A DNA stretch of 64,000 nt. Origin: DATGPD01 sp031423015 (lineage in GTDB: Bacteria; Planctomycetota; UBA1135; UBA2386). The notes below the pieces were generated by a model. That model saw nothing but the letters and a program-made list of their open reading frames with translations, was not told the origin of the DNA and made no database searches. The stretch lies in contig JANPER010000122.1 in the NCBI GenBank assembly GCA_031423015.1, positions 1-64,000 of the forward strand, read 5' to 3'. Numbering within the stretch: position 1 is the stretch's first letter; each line of letters starts with the position of its first letter. Shown here one piece after another: positions 1-10,658 of the stretch. The position numbers and the translations under genes are program-made.

Positions 1-135
1 GCTAGGAGTCCGCGCCACGGGACGAAACGTGCATCACCGAACACCGAATCTCATCGCGCGAGGCCGGCCTGAAACACGAGATGCGACACTTGGTGGCTGC
101 CGTTTTGTCTGATTGCCTTCCCGTGACGCAGACTC

Positions 136-1482
136 CTAGGCGTGGATGAGTCGACCGCCCACCTTCCGCCCAGCCATCACGTTCCGGGTGTCCACCACGA
201 GCTTGGCTTTGGCAGCGACCAAGTCCCAGTCCACCGCCGTGTGATGCGTCACCACGAGGACCGCGTCGGCCTGCCGAACCGTCGCGTCGGTAAGGGGCAC
301 GGAGCGCAGGGCGAACTCAGAGGGATACCGGCGCATCTGCGGAAACTCGGGCACGTGCGGGTCATGGTAGCTAACCAGCGCTCCAAGGTCGCGGAGCTGC
401 GCGATGATCTCGGCCGCCGGAGTCTCGCGAACGTCGTCGACGTTCGGCTTGTAAGCGATACCCACGATCAGCACTTTGGCCCCGCGGACCGCCAGGCCAA
501 ACTCATTCAGGCCCTGCGAGAGGCGCTGCACGACGAAGCGGGGCATCGCGTGGTTGATCTCGCCGGCCAACTCGATGAACCGCGTGTGGTGCCCATACTC
601 GCGCGCCTTCCAGGTCAGGTAGAAGGGGTCGATGGGGATACAGTGGCCGCCCCAGCCCGGACCGGGGTAGAAGGGCTGAAACCCGAACGGCTTCGTGGCG
701 GCCGCCTCCACGACCTTCCAGATGTCGATCCCCATCGACATCAGCACCGGCTTGAGTTCGTTGACCAGCGCGATGTTTACCGCGCGATACACGTTCTCGA
801 GGATCTTGGCCGCCTCCGCGATTTCGGCGCTGTCACACAGGATCGCCTGCGCAAACGCGGCCGCGTACAACCGGTGCGCCAGTTCCCCGCTCGCCGGATC
901 GACACCCCCGACCAGCTTCGGGATCGTGCGCGTATCGTGGTCTTTGCGCCCCGGATCCTCACGCTCGGGGCTGAACGCAACGAAGAAATCCTCGCCGCAG
1001 CGCAGACCGCTCGCTTCGAGCAACGGTTGGCACTCTTGCCGCGTCGTACCCGGATACGTGGTCGACTCCAGACTCACCAGATGCCCGCTGCGCAGCCTCT
1101 TGGCCACCATGCGCGTCGAGTCGTGGATGTAGCTCATGTCGGGTTCGCCGTGCCTCCCCAGCGGCGATGGCACGCACAGGATGATGGCGTCGGCGTCGCG
1201 CAACAGGTCGGGATCGAGCGTCGGCGTGAAGCGCCCCGTCTGCCGCAACTTGGCCGCCAGGTCGCTGCCAAGGTGCTTGAGATAGGACTCACCCGCCTTG
1301 AGCTTCTCGATCTTCGTCGGGTCGTGGTCATAGCCGATGACGCGAAAGCCTGCGTCATGAAAGACGCGGGTGAGCGGCAAGCCGACATAGCCCAGACCCA
1401 CGACCGCGACGACAGCTGAGCGGTCGTCGATCTTGCGGGCGAGAGCTGCGGCGGCAGGACTGATGGGATGCATGCGCGCCAT
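136..1482 (-). CDS. Nucleotide-sugar dehydrogenase (UDP-N-acetylglucosamine/UDP-glucose 6-dehydrogenase family, WbpA/TviB-like)
   Basis: Predicted to oxidise the C6 hydroxyl of a UDP-sugar to a uronic acid with two NAD+, supplying precursors for surface polysaccharide. The N-terminus has the Rossmann motif VVGLGYVGLPL, the middle has SPERED and ESTTYPGTT, and the catalytic cysteine lies in GWGGHCIPIDPFYL (about residue 281). These are hallmarks of the UDP-glucose/GDP-mannose dehydrogenase family, and SPERED with GHCIPIDP favours the UDP-GlcNAc/ManNAc branch. The length of 448 aa fits the family. I chose the ATG at 1482, which precedes MARMHPIS; an upstream TTG at 1509 would add nine residues. 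Its natural partner in a WbpA/WbpE-type route would be an aminotransferase such as the DegT protein at 40.4 kb, but they are 39 kb apart, so the link is inference. Substrate is not determined by sequence alone. Confidence 0.9.
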   Translation of the reverse strand: MARMHPISPAAAALARKIDDRSAVVAVVGLGYVGLPLTRVFHDAGFRVIGYDHDPTKIEKLKAGESYLKHLGSDLAAKLRQTGRFTPTLDPDLLRDADAIILCVPSPLGRHGEPDMSYIHDSTRMVAKRLRSGHLVSLESTTYPGTTRQECQPLLEASGLRCGEDFFVAFSPEREDPGRKDHDTRTIPKLVGGVDPASGELAHRLYAAAFAQAILCDSAEIAEAAKILENVYRAVNIALVNELKPVLMSMGIDIWKVVEAAATKPFGFQPFYPGPGWGGHCIPIDPFYLTWKAREYGHHTRFIELAGEINHAMPRFVVQRLSQGLNEFGLAVRGAKVLIVGIAYKPNVDDVRETPAAEIIAQLRDLGALVSYHDPHVPEFPQMRRYPSEFALRSVPLTDATVRQADAVLVVTHHTAVDWDLVAAKAKLVVDTRNVMAGRKVGGRLIHA

Positions 1483-1547
1483 CTCATCCCCTGTCGGCGA
1501 ATGAGACAAGGAACTGTATTTGGCCGCAGGGGGCCGGGCACTAAGGC

Positions 1548-2582
1548 CTACGGCTCCAGTACGACCTTGCCGAAGGTCTGCCGCGCTTCGATCAGCCGGT
1601 GCGCCTCCGCCATCTGACTGAGCGGCAAGACGCGATCGAGCACGGGCCGCAGCCGCCCCTGATCGAACAGGCGCAACAACCGACGCAGGTCGCCCTTCCG
1701 GCCCATCGTGTTGCCGATGATCTCCAGATTCTTGAAGAACACGTGGTGCAAGCTGAGGGTCACGTCACCGCCACTGGTGGCGCCGCAGGTCACCAGGCGG
1801 CCACCCCGAGCCAGCGACTTGATCGAGCCGCCGAACGTCGCTTGGCCAACGTGCTCGAACACCACGTCAACGCCGCGCTTGCCGGTGAGGTCACGCACGC
1901 GCGCCGCGAAGTCCTCCTTCTGGTAGTCGATCGACACATCGGCACCGAGTTCGCGCGCGGCTGTGACCTTGTCGACGCCGCCTGCGGTGGCGAACACCGT
2001 CGCGCCCCGCAGCTTGGCCAACTGAATCGCCGCCGACCCCACACCAGAGCCGGCCGCGTGCACCAGCACCGTCTCACCCTGACGCAGTCGCGCCTTACGC
2101 AGCATCGCGTCCGCGGTTTGGAACACCAACGGCACGCACGCGGCGTGCATGAACTTCAGGCTGTTCGGTTTAGGCGCCAGGTTGGCCGCTGGCACGATGG
2201 CGAACTCCGCCGCGGTACCATCGCGACCTTCGCCGAGGATGGAGTAGTGGCGGCACAGGTTGTCGTCGCCGTCTTGGCAAGCGTCGCAAACGCCACACGA
2301 CACCCCTGGCAGCAGCACGACCTCGTCGCCTTCTTTCGCGGTGGTGACACCGGCGCCCAACGCATCCACGACGCCGGCACCGTCGCTACCGAGCACGAGC
2401 GGCAACGGGAACTTGTGCCCTGGGACGCCGCGGCGCACCCAAGTGTCGAGGTGGTTGGCGCCGCTTGCCCGAATCGCCACACGAACCTCGCCGGGCCCGG
2501 GCACCGGCACGGGCCGCTCTTCCAACAACAACCTGTCGAGCCCACCGTGCTCGCGAACGACAACGGCCTGCATGATCGCCAT
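1548..2582 (-). CDS. Zinc-type alcohol dehydrogenase / quinone oxidoreductase (MDR superfamily)
   Basis: Medium-chain dehydrogenase/reductase of 344 aa. The N-terminal GroES-like domain carries a four-cysteine structural zinc lobe (CGVCDACQDGDDNLC). The Rossmann domain has AGSGVGSAAIQLAKLRGA for NAD(P)H binding. The usual catalytic-zinc GHE motif is GSD here, which places it among the quinone-oxidoreductase-like or structural-zinc-only members rather than classical alcohol dehydrogenases. Substrate is unknown. The start is the ATG at 2582; a second ATG lies three codons inside. It is read on the same strand as the sugar dehydrogenase, 65 bp upstream of it, so they may be cotranscribed, but there is no functional link that I can see. 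Confidence 0.85.
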   Translation of the reverse strand: MAIMQAVVVREHGGLDRLLLEERPVPVPGPGEVRVAIRASGANHLDTWVRRGVPGHKFPLPLVLGSDGAGVVDALGAGVTTAKEGDEVVLLPGVSCGVCDACQDGDDNLCRHYSILGEGRDGTAAEFAIVPAANLAPKPNSLKFMHAACVPLVFQTADAMLRKARLRQGETVLVHAAGSGVGSAAIQLAKLRGATVFATAGGVDKVTAARELGADVSIDYQKEDFAARVRDLTGKRGVDVVFEHVGQATFGGSIKSLARGGRLVTCGATSGGDVTLSLHHVFFKNLEIIGNTMGRKGDLRRLLRLFDQGRLRPVLDRVLPLSQMAEAHRLIEARQTFGKVVLEP

Positions 2583-2765
2583 GATCTGACGCTTTCCTAA
2601 GTGCCTCGGAACTCGACGCTGCCGTGCTGGTCGTAGCCGACGAAGGGGTTGCGGTCAGACATGGCGAGGAGGAGGACCGCAGGCTAGCGGGTATCGACCC
2701 CTTCAACCATCAACCATCCACCGCTTGTCGCTTGCCAAGCGCCGCTCTAGAACCAGCATTTCGTC

Positions 2766-2969
2766 ATGGCCCCCATCAAGCGTGTCTGGATCGAGGAAGG
2801 CTGCATCGCGTGCAGTCTCTGCACCAGCTACTGCCCAGAGGTTTTCTTGGTGGAAAACGGCGAGAGTTGCGAGATCCAAGCCGACGCGCCGCGGTGGTTC
2901 TTGGCCAAGGACGAACTGATACGCGACGCCGCACTCGACTGCCCGGTTGAAGTCATCAAGCACGACTGA
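2766..2969 (+). CDS. Small ferredoxin, single [4Fe-4S] type
   Basis: A 67-aa electron carrier. Cysteines at 13, 16 and 19 (CIACSLC) plus the distal LDCP cysteine near residue 59 form the classical ligand set for one [4Fe-4S] cluster. A further cysteine at 23 (SYCPE) is a leftover of the CxxCxxCxxxCP pattern of two-cluster ferredoxins. The acidic sequence fits a soluble cytoplasmic ferredoxin of the Fer4_13/Fer4_15 kind. It stands alone, 183 bp downstream of the divergent alcohol dehydrogenase start and 52 bp before the next gene. Its partner is unknown; a role with the oxygenase cluster 2 kb away is possible but unsupported. Confidence 0.85.
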   Translation: MAPIKRVWIEEGCIACSLCTSYCPEVFLVENGESCEIQADAPRWFLAKDELIRDAALDCPVEVIKHD

Positions 2970-3021
2970 GTTGGCCGCCGGCCGCCGTCGCGTCTCGTTG
3001 GTCGCGCCTTGGCCGCGCTGA

Positions 3022-4506
3022 GTGACAGCGCCTTTTGCGCGGCGGCGGGACGCTTCTCGCGCCGACCACCGCCTTAGACTCGCGCGCCTGCCAACTCGTC
3101 GCCCCACGGACCGACTCCTGGTCACGCTCGCCGTCATCGGTGCGCTCGCATCGGTGACGTTGGTCACGGGCTTTCGCACCGTGCACCGGCTGCGCGGTTG
3201 GTTCTGGAAGCTGCACGACAAGTCGCTCGACCCGGCGTGGCTGGTGGCGACGACCGCGGCAGTGGTGTTGCTGGCTATGTTGGCCCATCGCCTGCGCGCG
3301 CGACCGCTCGCCGCGCTGAGCTGCGTGTTCGCGCTTGCTGCCGTCAGCCAGTTTGGGCTGGCACGGGCGGAAGGTCGCGGCCTCGACGCACTGCGTGAGC
3401 GCGCCGCGTTCGGTGGCCACGGTGAGTTCGGACGCACTGCGGCGGAAGGCGTACCTGCGTCCGAGGTCCTGACGGACTACGAGAGCCTCGCAGCTCGGGT
3501 CGATCACCCCTTCTTCGCGGTGAAGCCCCCGGGCCTGCTTCTCACGTATGTGGCTCTCGATCGATTGGCGCAGCGGCTCGTGCCGGCAGACGCGTTGGAA
3601 CGGGCTCCGACCATGGCCGCGCTGCCCCCACGGCGGCGTCAGCTCATCGAGCTGATGGCGTGGCTCCTGCCGTGGGTCGCGGCGCTGGCCGTGCTCCCCA
3701 TCGGCCTGGTCGTCCGCGTGCTCTCGCCAAACGCGCATTGGCTTGCGACAGCGCTGCTGTTCGCCATGTCCGCGCCGCTCGCGCTCATCACCCTGCACAT
3801 GGATCAGGTCGTGTATCCCGGCGCGGTTGCAGCGCTGTGGTATTGCTCTTTGCGAGCCGGGCTGAGCCAAGCGCGCGCTTGGGCGTGGGGCGTGGCCGCC
3901 GGCCAGATCGCTTGGCTGATGGCGTTCGTGTCTTTCGGCTTGCTCCCGGCCGTCGCATTGGCGCCGTGCATGGTTGCTGCGATCGCCCCGCATCGCCGAT
4001 GGCGACGCACGACGTGGTTCCTGGCCAGCCTGGTCGCGACTACCGCGGCGTTGTGGTGCGTGTTCGCGCTCGCGTTCGGCTACGACCCGGTGCTGCGCTA
4101 CGAACGCGCGCTAGCGGCGCACTCGGCTTGGAAGCACTGGTCCTGGGACCTCGGTGCGGTGCTTGCCGCGACTCGCATCAACCTCGTCGAATTTGGTTGG
4201 TGGGCGAATCCAGCGCTGATCGTGGCGTGGATCTCCGGGGCGGCCGCTGCGCTGCGACGCCTCTGGCAGAGGTCTGCCGACGGCCCCGATCACCTTGTCC
4301 TCGCCGTCACGGTTCTGATCGCGGCGATGGCTACGATCGGCCAGACCTTTGCCGAGACGGCGCGGCTGTGGCTGTTCATCCTGCCGCTCGTGCTATGGAC
4401 CGCCGTGCGTGCCCTCGGCGAACTGCCGGGCCGCACCCTGGCGTTGCTCTGCGGTCTGCAATGGGTCTGGACCGTGTCGCTGAAGCACGCGCAGGACTTC
4501 TTCTAG
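3022..4506 (+). CDS. Polytopic membrane protein, GT-C glycosyltransferase-like
   Basis: A 494-aa protein with about ten hydrophobic segments and a GTG start. The first large external loop contains GHGEFGRTA and, further on, DHPFFAVKPPGLLL. The HP-x(n)-KPP arrangement just before a membrane segment is typical of GT-C enzymes (ArnT/PMT/YkcB types), which transfer sugars from polyprenyl-phosphate donors on the outer face of the membrane. The C-terminal half is only membrane helices and short loops. I cannot name donor or acceptor. Its stop overlaps the 3' end of the convergent acylphosphatase reading frame. Confidence 0.6.
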   Translation: MTAPFARRRDASRADHRLRLARLPTRRPTDRLLVTLAVIGALASVTLVTGFRTVHRLRGWFWKLHDKSLDPAWLVATTAAVVLLAMLAHRLRARPLAALSCVFALAAVSQFGLARAEGRGLDALRERAAFGGHGEFGRTAAEGVPASEVLTDYESLAARVDHPFFAVKPPGLLLTYVALDRLAQRLVPADALERAPTMAALPPRRRQLIELMAWLLPWVAALAVLPIGLVVRVLSPNAHWLATALLFAMSAPLALITLHMDQVVYPGAVAALWYCSLRAGLSQARAWAWGVAAGQIAWLMAFVSFGLLPAVALAPCMVAAIAPHRRWRRTTWFLASLVATTAALWCVFALAFGYDPVLRYERALAAHSAWKHWSWDLGAVLAATRINLVEFGWWANPALIVAWISGAAAALRRLWQRSADGPDHLVLAVTVLIAAMATIGQTFAETARLWLFILPLVLWTAVRALGELPGRTLALLCGLQWVWTVSLKHAQDFF

Positions 4507-4805
4507 TGGCTGATGCGCGTCCGCCTAGCGGATCTCGAACTCACGAGCGTCCGCCGACGGCGGCAGTTCCGTTCTTCGGCCGCCGTCTGCTCGACGCGCG
4601 CGTGCGCCGGGCCACGCTGCACTCGCTCAAGCAGCTGTGCCACGGCATCGGTCGAACCCTGGGCTTCGATCAGGACGCTGCCGTCGGACTCATTCCGCAC
4701 GTAGCCGACCAGACCGAGTTCCCGACCAAGGCTCCACGTGAAATAGCGGAAGCCGACTCCTTGCACTCGGCCGGTGACGCGCGCGCGAATCCGTCGCTTG
4801 GGCAC
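4503..4805 (-). CDS. acyP: Acylphosphatase, C-terminus probably frameshifted
   Basis: Hydrolyses acyl phosphates. The N-terminal two thirds are canonical: GRVQGVGFRYFTW contains the phosphate-binding arginine (R20) and GYVRNESDGSV contains the catalytic asparagine (N38). I chose the GTG at 4805, giving 100 aa. After VEQTAAEE the reading frame turns into an arginine-rich tail ending SARRTRISH. In the next frame, from about 4595 to a stop at 4525-4527, the sequence reads ELPPSADAREFEIR, which is the expected last beta strand of the family. One missing base between about 4590 and 4600 would restore a 93-aa protein of normal length. It lies downstream of the box ferredoxin, separated by 50 bp, on the same strand. 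Either a real mutation or an assembly deletion. Confidence 0.8.
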   Translation of the reverse strand: MPKRRIRARVTGRVQGVGFRYFTWSLGRELGLVGYVRNESDGSVLIEAQGSTDAVAQLLERVQRGPAHARVEQTAAEERNCRRRRTLVSSRSARRTRISH

Positions 4806-4855
4806 GTGCGAGTTGTACCCGACGGGGCTAGTCGTGTGCGGGCAGGCCGCGTGCG

Positions 4856-5188
4856 TCAGTACGGCGAGTCCAGCATCTCCCACACCATCTGCTCGACGTC
4901 GGGCATGACCTTGCCCGTGAGCCGAGACACTGGCGCGCCCTCGTCGAGCACGTGCGTGACGATCTCGCCGAGATCCTGCGTGGTGACCTTGCTGTAGAAG
5001 ACCCGGTCCGGGAACACTGTGATGTTGATACCGCACTCGCAGCCACCAAAGCACGGATAGCGGCGGAGCCGCACCTTCTCTTCGTGCGGGTCGCGCGCGT
5101 CGAAGACTTCTTTCAACTGATCGTGCAGGTCGCCCGAGCCGCGCTCGGAGCAGTCGCCACCTTCGCAAACGTAAACGAGTCGTGTCAT
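4856..5188 (-). CDS. Thioredoxin-like [2Fe-2S] ferredoxin in box cluster
   Basis: A 110-aa protein of the (2Fe-2S) ferredoxin/NuoE-like thioredoxin-fold family. Cysteines at 8, 13, 46 and 50 (VCEGGDC and PCFGGC, with an additional C52) match the CxxxxC...CxxxC ligand pattern. It begins 9 bp after the boxB stop, so it is almost certainly in the boxC-boxB transcript. Since no boxA-type NADPH:BoxB reductase is present nearby, this protein may carry electrons to the BoxB di-iron site; that is inference from position. The start is the ATG at 5188. Confidence 0.85.
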   Translation of the reverse strand: MTRLVYVCEGGDCSERGSGDLHDQLKEVFDARDPHEEKVRLRRYPCFGGCECGINITVFPDRVFYSKVTTQDLGEIVTHVLDEGAPVSRLTGKVMPDVEQMVWEMLDSPY

Positions 5189-5197
5189 GGGCTCGGC

Positions 5198-6612
5198 CTA
5201 GTGCAGCTTCACGTACTCGTAGTCGACCGGCATCTCGTTCACACCCAGCGACGGGGGCGAGATCCAGTTGGCGAACTTGCCGCGCTCGGTGACCTTCACC
5301 ATGCACGACTTCACATAGTCGCGATCGGCTTGCGTCGGCAACCACTCGGTGGAGTGTTTGGTCCACTCGGCTTCCGAGATCGGCTGCCCTTGCGGGTTGA
5401 ATTTGTAGTTGGCGTAGACACCCTGGTAGCGGTGAAAGCGTTTGTCGGGCAGGGTGAACTGAAAGGCAGACCCGGTGGCCTTGATGTCGCGGTTCCAGCG
5501 ATCGACGATGCGCTTGCAGTCCGCGACATAGGCGTCGAGCAGCAGCGCGTTCATCGCGCGACGCAGCGGGATCTCCCGCTTCTCCAGCTTGCCCTCGTCG
5601 TTCAAGACCTCGATGCCGTAGCTCTGTCCGAGCGCCTTGGGGTCCTTGTAGATGCCGTCGCCCTCGCGATAGCGCCCCTTGAGGCCCGCGCCAAACGACT
5701 CGGCAGCGTTCGTCGAGTCTTCGCCGCCGAACAGATCCATCGACGCCGACGCCCAGAAGTTGACGTACTTCTGCTGGATGTCGAACGGGATCGCGCCGAC
5801 CTTGCGCGGGTCCTTGCCTTCCTTCATCAACTGCGCGGTGCGGTGCGCCATGCGACCGATGCCGTTCTCACCGGTCTGCATGTGATACGCCTCCTCGGTG
5901 AGCATGAACTGCGTGGTGCGCGCCAGCGGGTCGAAGCTGCTCTCAGCGAGTGCCGACAACTGGTACTTGCCATCGCGATCGGTGAACGTCGTGAAGGCGA
6001 AGAAGTCGATCCAGGTGTCGATCGGGTTGTTGAAGGCCTGCAGGATGCGTGGCTTGTCGGGATTGCCGCTGCGCCGCTGCAAGAGTTCCTCGGCCTCGTC
6101 GCGCCCGTCGGAGCCAAAGTAGGTGTGCAGCAGGTACACCATCGCCCACAAATGACGCCCCTCTTCGACGTTCACCTGAAGCAGACTGCGTAGGTCGAAC
6201 AACGACGGGCAGGTGTGCCCCAGCAACCGTTGCTGCTCGACCGACGCAGGCTCGGTGTCGCCCTGAGTCACGATCAAGCGACGCAAGCGGTTCCTGAACT
6301 CGCCCGGCACTTCGCTCCACACCGGCGCGCCGATGCTGTCGCCGAAGTGGATCTTGCGATCGGCCACGGGCTCGGCCATGAAGATGCCCCAGCGGTAGTC
6401 CGGCATCTTCACGTAATCGAAGTGCGCCCAGCCGCCCTTGCCAACCCCAACCGCGGTGCGCAGGTAGATCTCGTTCTGGTTGAAATCGCTCGGCCCCATG
6501 TCCTTCCACCATTGCAGGAAGTTGGGCTGCCACTTCTCCAGCGCGCGTAGCAAGCGCTTGTCGTCCTTGAGGCCGACGTTGTTGGGGATCTTGGTGTCGA
6601 GGTCGATCGTGC

Positions 6613-6616
<4 letters not shown>
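5198..6616 (-). CDS. boxB: Benzoyl-CoA 2,3-epoxidase, di-iron oxygenase subunit BoxB
   Basis: Converts benzoyl-CoA to 2,3-epoxybenzoyl-CoA with O2 in the aerobic box pathway. The length of 472 aa is the family length. Di-iron ligands recalled for Azoarcus BoxB (E120, E150, H153, D211, E240, H243) all occur here at a constant offset of two: E122, E152 and H155 in NVEEGRHLW, D213 in FTDRDGK, and E242 and H245 in TEEAYHM. The ATG overlaps the boxC stop (ATGA), which indicates translational coupling. A [2Fe-2S] ferredoxin gene follows after 9 bp. The usual reductase component BoxA is not in the window. Confidence 0.95.
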
Positions 6617-8244
<1,628 letters not shown>

Positions 8245-8384
8245 GCTGTGAGCGAGAGCAGAGGCCGGGCGTTGGGGGCGCCGAAGGGCAGCCGGGGGCG
8301 CAAGGAATAGGGAGAGCCGGCGCGCAGAACAAGCATCTTAGTGCATGTTCGTCGCTTGCCGGGCCATGGATTCGGCAGTAAACT

Positions 8385-8395
8385 GCACTTCGTGC
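8385..8395. promoter_or_regulatory. Short inverted repeat in the boxC/boxR divergent promoter region, candidate operator
   Basis: GCAC-TTC-GTGC is a perfect 4-bp inverted repeat inside TGCACTTCGTGCC. It overlaps the proposed boxR GTG start, and a GTGCA half-site lies at 8341-8345. As I recall, BoxR operators contain TGCA/GTGCA half-sites, but with a 6-bp spacer, so the match is only partial. The whole boxC-boxR intergenic space is 147 bp (8245-8391) and must hold both promoters. Confidence 0.25.
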
Positions 8396-9156
8396 CGAGC
8401 CACCCTCTACTGACCGCGCTGGCCGAAACCGTCCGCGATCTGCGCCGCGCCCGCGGTTGGACCCGGCGCGACCTCGGCAGCAAGACCGGCATCTCCGAAC
8501 GCTTCCTGGCGGACATCGAGTCGGCGCGCGCCAACCCGTCGGTGCTGCGGCTCGTCGAGTTGGCCGACGCGTTGGGCACCAGCGTCGACGGCTTGTTGTC
8601 GCGCGCCGCGCGGCCACTCGGCAAGGGCAGCGCCAAGCGGGTGATCGCGCTTCTCGGCTTGCGCGGCGCGGGCAAGAGCAGCGTCGGGCCCAACCTGGCG
8701 CAACGCCTCGGACTGCCGTTCGTCGAGTTGGACACCAAGATCGAGGAACGCGCCGGCCTGCCGCTCGACGACCTGTTCCAGGTACACGGCGAAGGCCTGT
8801 ATCGCAGGCTCGAACACGAGGCGCTGCGCGCGCTGCTCGACGAGTCGCCCGCCTGCGTGCTGGCGACCGGCGGCGGCGTGGTGACGTCGTCGGAGACCTT
8901 CGCGCTGCTGCGCCAGCAAGCGTTCACCGTGTGGCTGCGCGCGCGACCCGAAGACCACTGGACCCGCGTCGTCGCGCAAGGCGACACGCGTCCGATGGCC
9001 GACGACGACCGCGCGTTCCACAACCTGTGCGCGATCCTGGCGGAGCGCGAACCGCTGTATGGACAGGCGGATGTGATGGTGGACACGACGGGGCGGGAAG
9101 TCGACGCGATCGCGAGCGACCTGGCGCTGCGCTTCGCGTTCGTGCACGCGGCTTAG
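8392..9156 (+). CDS. boxR: BoxR-type transcriptional regulator (XRE helix-turn-helix fused to shikimate-kinase-like domain)
   Basis: Two-domain regulator. Residues about 5-65 form an XRE helix-turn-helix (LRRARGWTRRDLGSKTGISE, then DIESARANPS). From about residue 80 there is a shikimate-kinase-like domain with P-loop GLRGAGKSSVG, ELDTKIEE and ATGGGVV. This architecture is that of BoxR, which binds benzoyl-CoA through the kinase-like domain and represses box genes; the divergent boxC supports it. I chose the GTG at 8392 (VPSHPLLTALAE), giving 254 aa, because it starts just before the HTH; the frame stays open to another GTG at 8341. Its stop directly abuts the convergent neighbour's stop at 9157. 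Confidence 0.9.
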   Translation: MPSHPLLTALAETVRDLRRARGWTRRDLGSKTGISERFLADIESARANPSVLRLVELADALGTSVDGLLSRAARPLGKGSAKRVIALLGLRGAGKSSVGPNLAQRLGLPFVELDTKIEERAGLPLDDLFQVHGEGLYRRLEHEALRALLDESPACVLATGGGVVTSSETFALLRQQAFTVWLRARPEDHWTRVVAQGDTRPMADDDRAFHNLCAILAEREPLYGQADVMVDTTGREVDAIASDLALRFAFVHAA

Positions 9157-10491
9157 CTACTTCGGAACGCGCACGCGGGCGAGCCCGCGGTGCTTGTCGC
9201 TCCAGAACTCGGCGTCACCCTGCGCGTCGATCGCCCATTCCAACACGCCGCCGGACGGATCGGGGAGCGGGGCGATGTCTTCGCCGACAGCGTGCTGCAC
9301 CGCCATGCGAAGCAGCCGGAGCGAAGCCACGGCGCGCAGGCGCGTCGTCAACGCCGCAGCGAGATTGGGGGTCAGCAGCCTGGTGGCCGGGTTGGACGAT
9401 GCGGCCGTTTCGGCGAACAGACGCTCGATCGCCACGACGTCGACCGCATCGCGCCCCGAACAGAGCGCCTGCGCGCGCGTCGCGAGCTGCAGTTGGTTCA
9501 GACCGTGCTGGGCGAGCGCGAGGCGCGGCGAGAAGCCGTAGCGCCACGTCTCCCAGGCTCGCCCGGTAAGCGAGTCGTCGCTGTTGGCCACGACATGGGA
9601 AACGTGGTGAGCGAGCAACACGGCCTCCGTCGCGATCCAGTTCGGCGCCAGCGGCAACGCGGCATCGAGCCGGGCGAGGCCGACCGCGAACACGCCCAGA
9701 GCGTCCGCGTCCAGGTGGCGCAGCAGGTTCGACCACTCGATCGTCATCCAACTGCCGATCTGCATCACGGCGAAGCCGATCATCTGTTCGACCAACAGCG
9801 GCGACTGCGCGAGGTCGCGGCCGAGCTGCAGCACATCGAGCAGGCGCTGCACGGCTTGCTGCCCGTCGCCGTCGCTCGCCGCGACGATCGCCGTCAGCAC
9901 ACCTGCATTGGCGAGATGCCGCGCGGTCAGCATGTTCTGTATGCGGAGGTTGAACCCCGCGCTCCAGTCCATCAGCCGTCTGCCATCGGTGCTGTGCGCG
10001 CCTTCACGCAGCGCTGCCAGCGCCGGCGCGTTGTCGGCGATGACCTCGGCGGGAGGTGGCCCCTCTCGCAGCCGCTCCGTGTTCGTCACTCCAGCGAGGC
10101 GACGTCCCTCGATGCGTGCGAGATAGGGCAGGTAGCCGTCGTCCGATGACACGCTGAGCAAGGCGAACGCGCGCTCGTAGTGCGGCCAGGCCCGACCGCC
10201 AATTGCCTCCCCCCACAAGGCGGGCCGCGACGATTCGCGCGCGTCGAACTCTGCTTGCACGACGGCGGCCGCGTCGCGAAAGCGCTGCCATTGCACTGCA
10301 CCGCGCCAGTGTCCGATCCCAAGGTAGACCACGAACAGCACCAGCACGCCGCCGCCGACCAGGCACAGCAGCTTCGTTACGCGCGGCGGCCATGTCTGGA
10401 CGTCGTGAGTCGCGAGCCCGTCCGTCTCCACGACTAGGTCGAGCCCGGTCGTGCTTCGTCGGCGAGAGGAGACTGGGGTGCCGATGGCCAC
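9157..10491 (-). CDS. Hypothetical protein with one N-terminal membrane segment
   Basis: Not recognised. One strong membrane segment near the N-terminus (LVGGGVLVLFVVYLGIG) is followed by about 370 residues rich in alpha helix, including VLAH/HHVSHVV and SNPATRLLTP segments. A single-span inner-membrane protein with a large periplasmic domain is likely. The open frame extends up to 10647, but residues before the membrane span look like arginine-rich non-coding sequence. I therefore place the start at the GTG at 10491 (444 aa); another GTG lies closer to the span. It converges with boxR without any gap. Confidence 0.6.
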   Translation of the reverse strand: MAIGTPVSSRRRSTTGLDLVVETDGLATHDVQTWPPRVTKLLCLVGGGVLVLFVVYLGIGHWRGAVQWQRFRDAAAVVQAEFDARESSRPALWGEAIGGRAWPHYERAFALLSVSSDDGYLPYLARIEGRRLAGVTNTERLREGPPPAEVIADNAPALAALREGAHSTDGRRLMDWSAGFNLRIQNMLTARHLANAGVLTAIVAASDGDGQQAVQRLLDVLQLGRDLAQSPLLVEQMIGFAVMQIGSWMTIEWSNLLRHLDADALGVFAVGLARLDAALPLAPNWIATEAVLLAHHVSHVVANSDDSLTGRAWETWRYGFSPRLALAQHGLNQLQLATRAQALCSGRDAVDVVAIERLFAETAASSNPATRLLTPNLAAALTTRLRAVASLRLLRMAVQHAVGEDIAPLPDPSGGVLEWAIDAQGDAEFWSDKHRGLARVRVPK

Positions 10492-10658
10492 GTGCCTTCT
10501 ATCGACGGACGCCAGGTTCCTCGTGGAGCGTCGCCAGCACGAGCCAATCGTTCCCGCTGCGAAACGAACGCAGCCTCGCACCCGCCCGCGCGGTCCGTGC
10601 GCACGGCGGAACGCCACTTGCCAAGGCAATGGTCGTCCCCACGACAAGGTGCCCCTCC

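Noticed and set aside
2597..2662. 21-codon frame on the minus strand (starts MSDRNPFVGYDQ) 14 bp before the alcohol dehydrogenase start
   Set aside because: It reads like protein and is well placed for a leader peptide, but a pyrimidine-rich sequence instead of a Shine-Dalgarno sequence precedes it and I know no homologue. Conservation in relatives would be needed.
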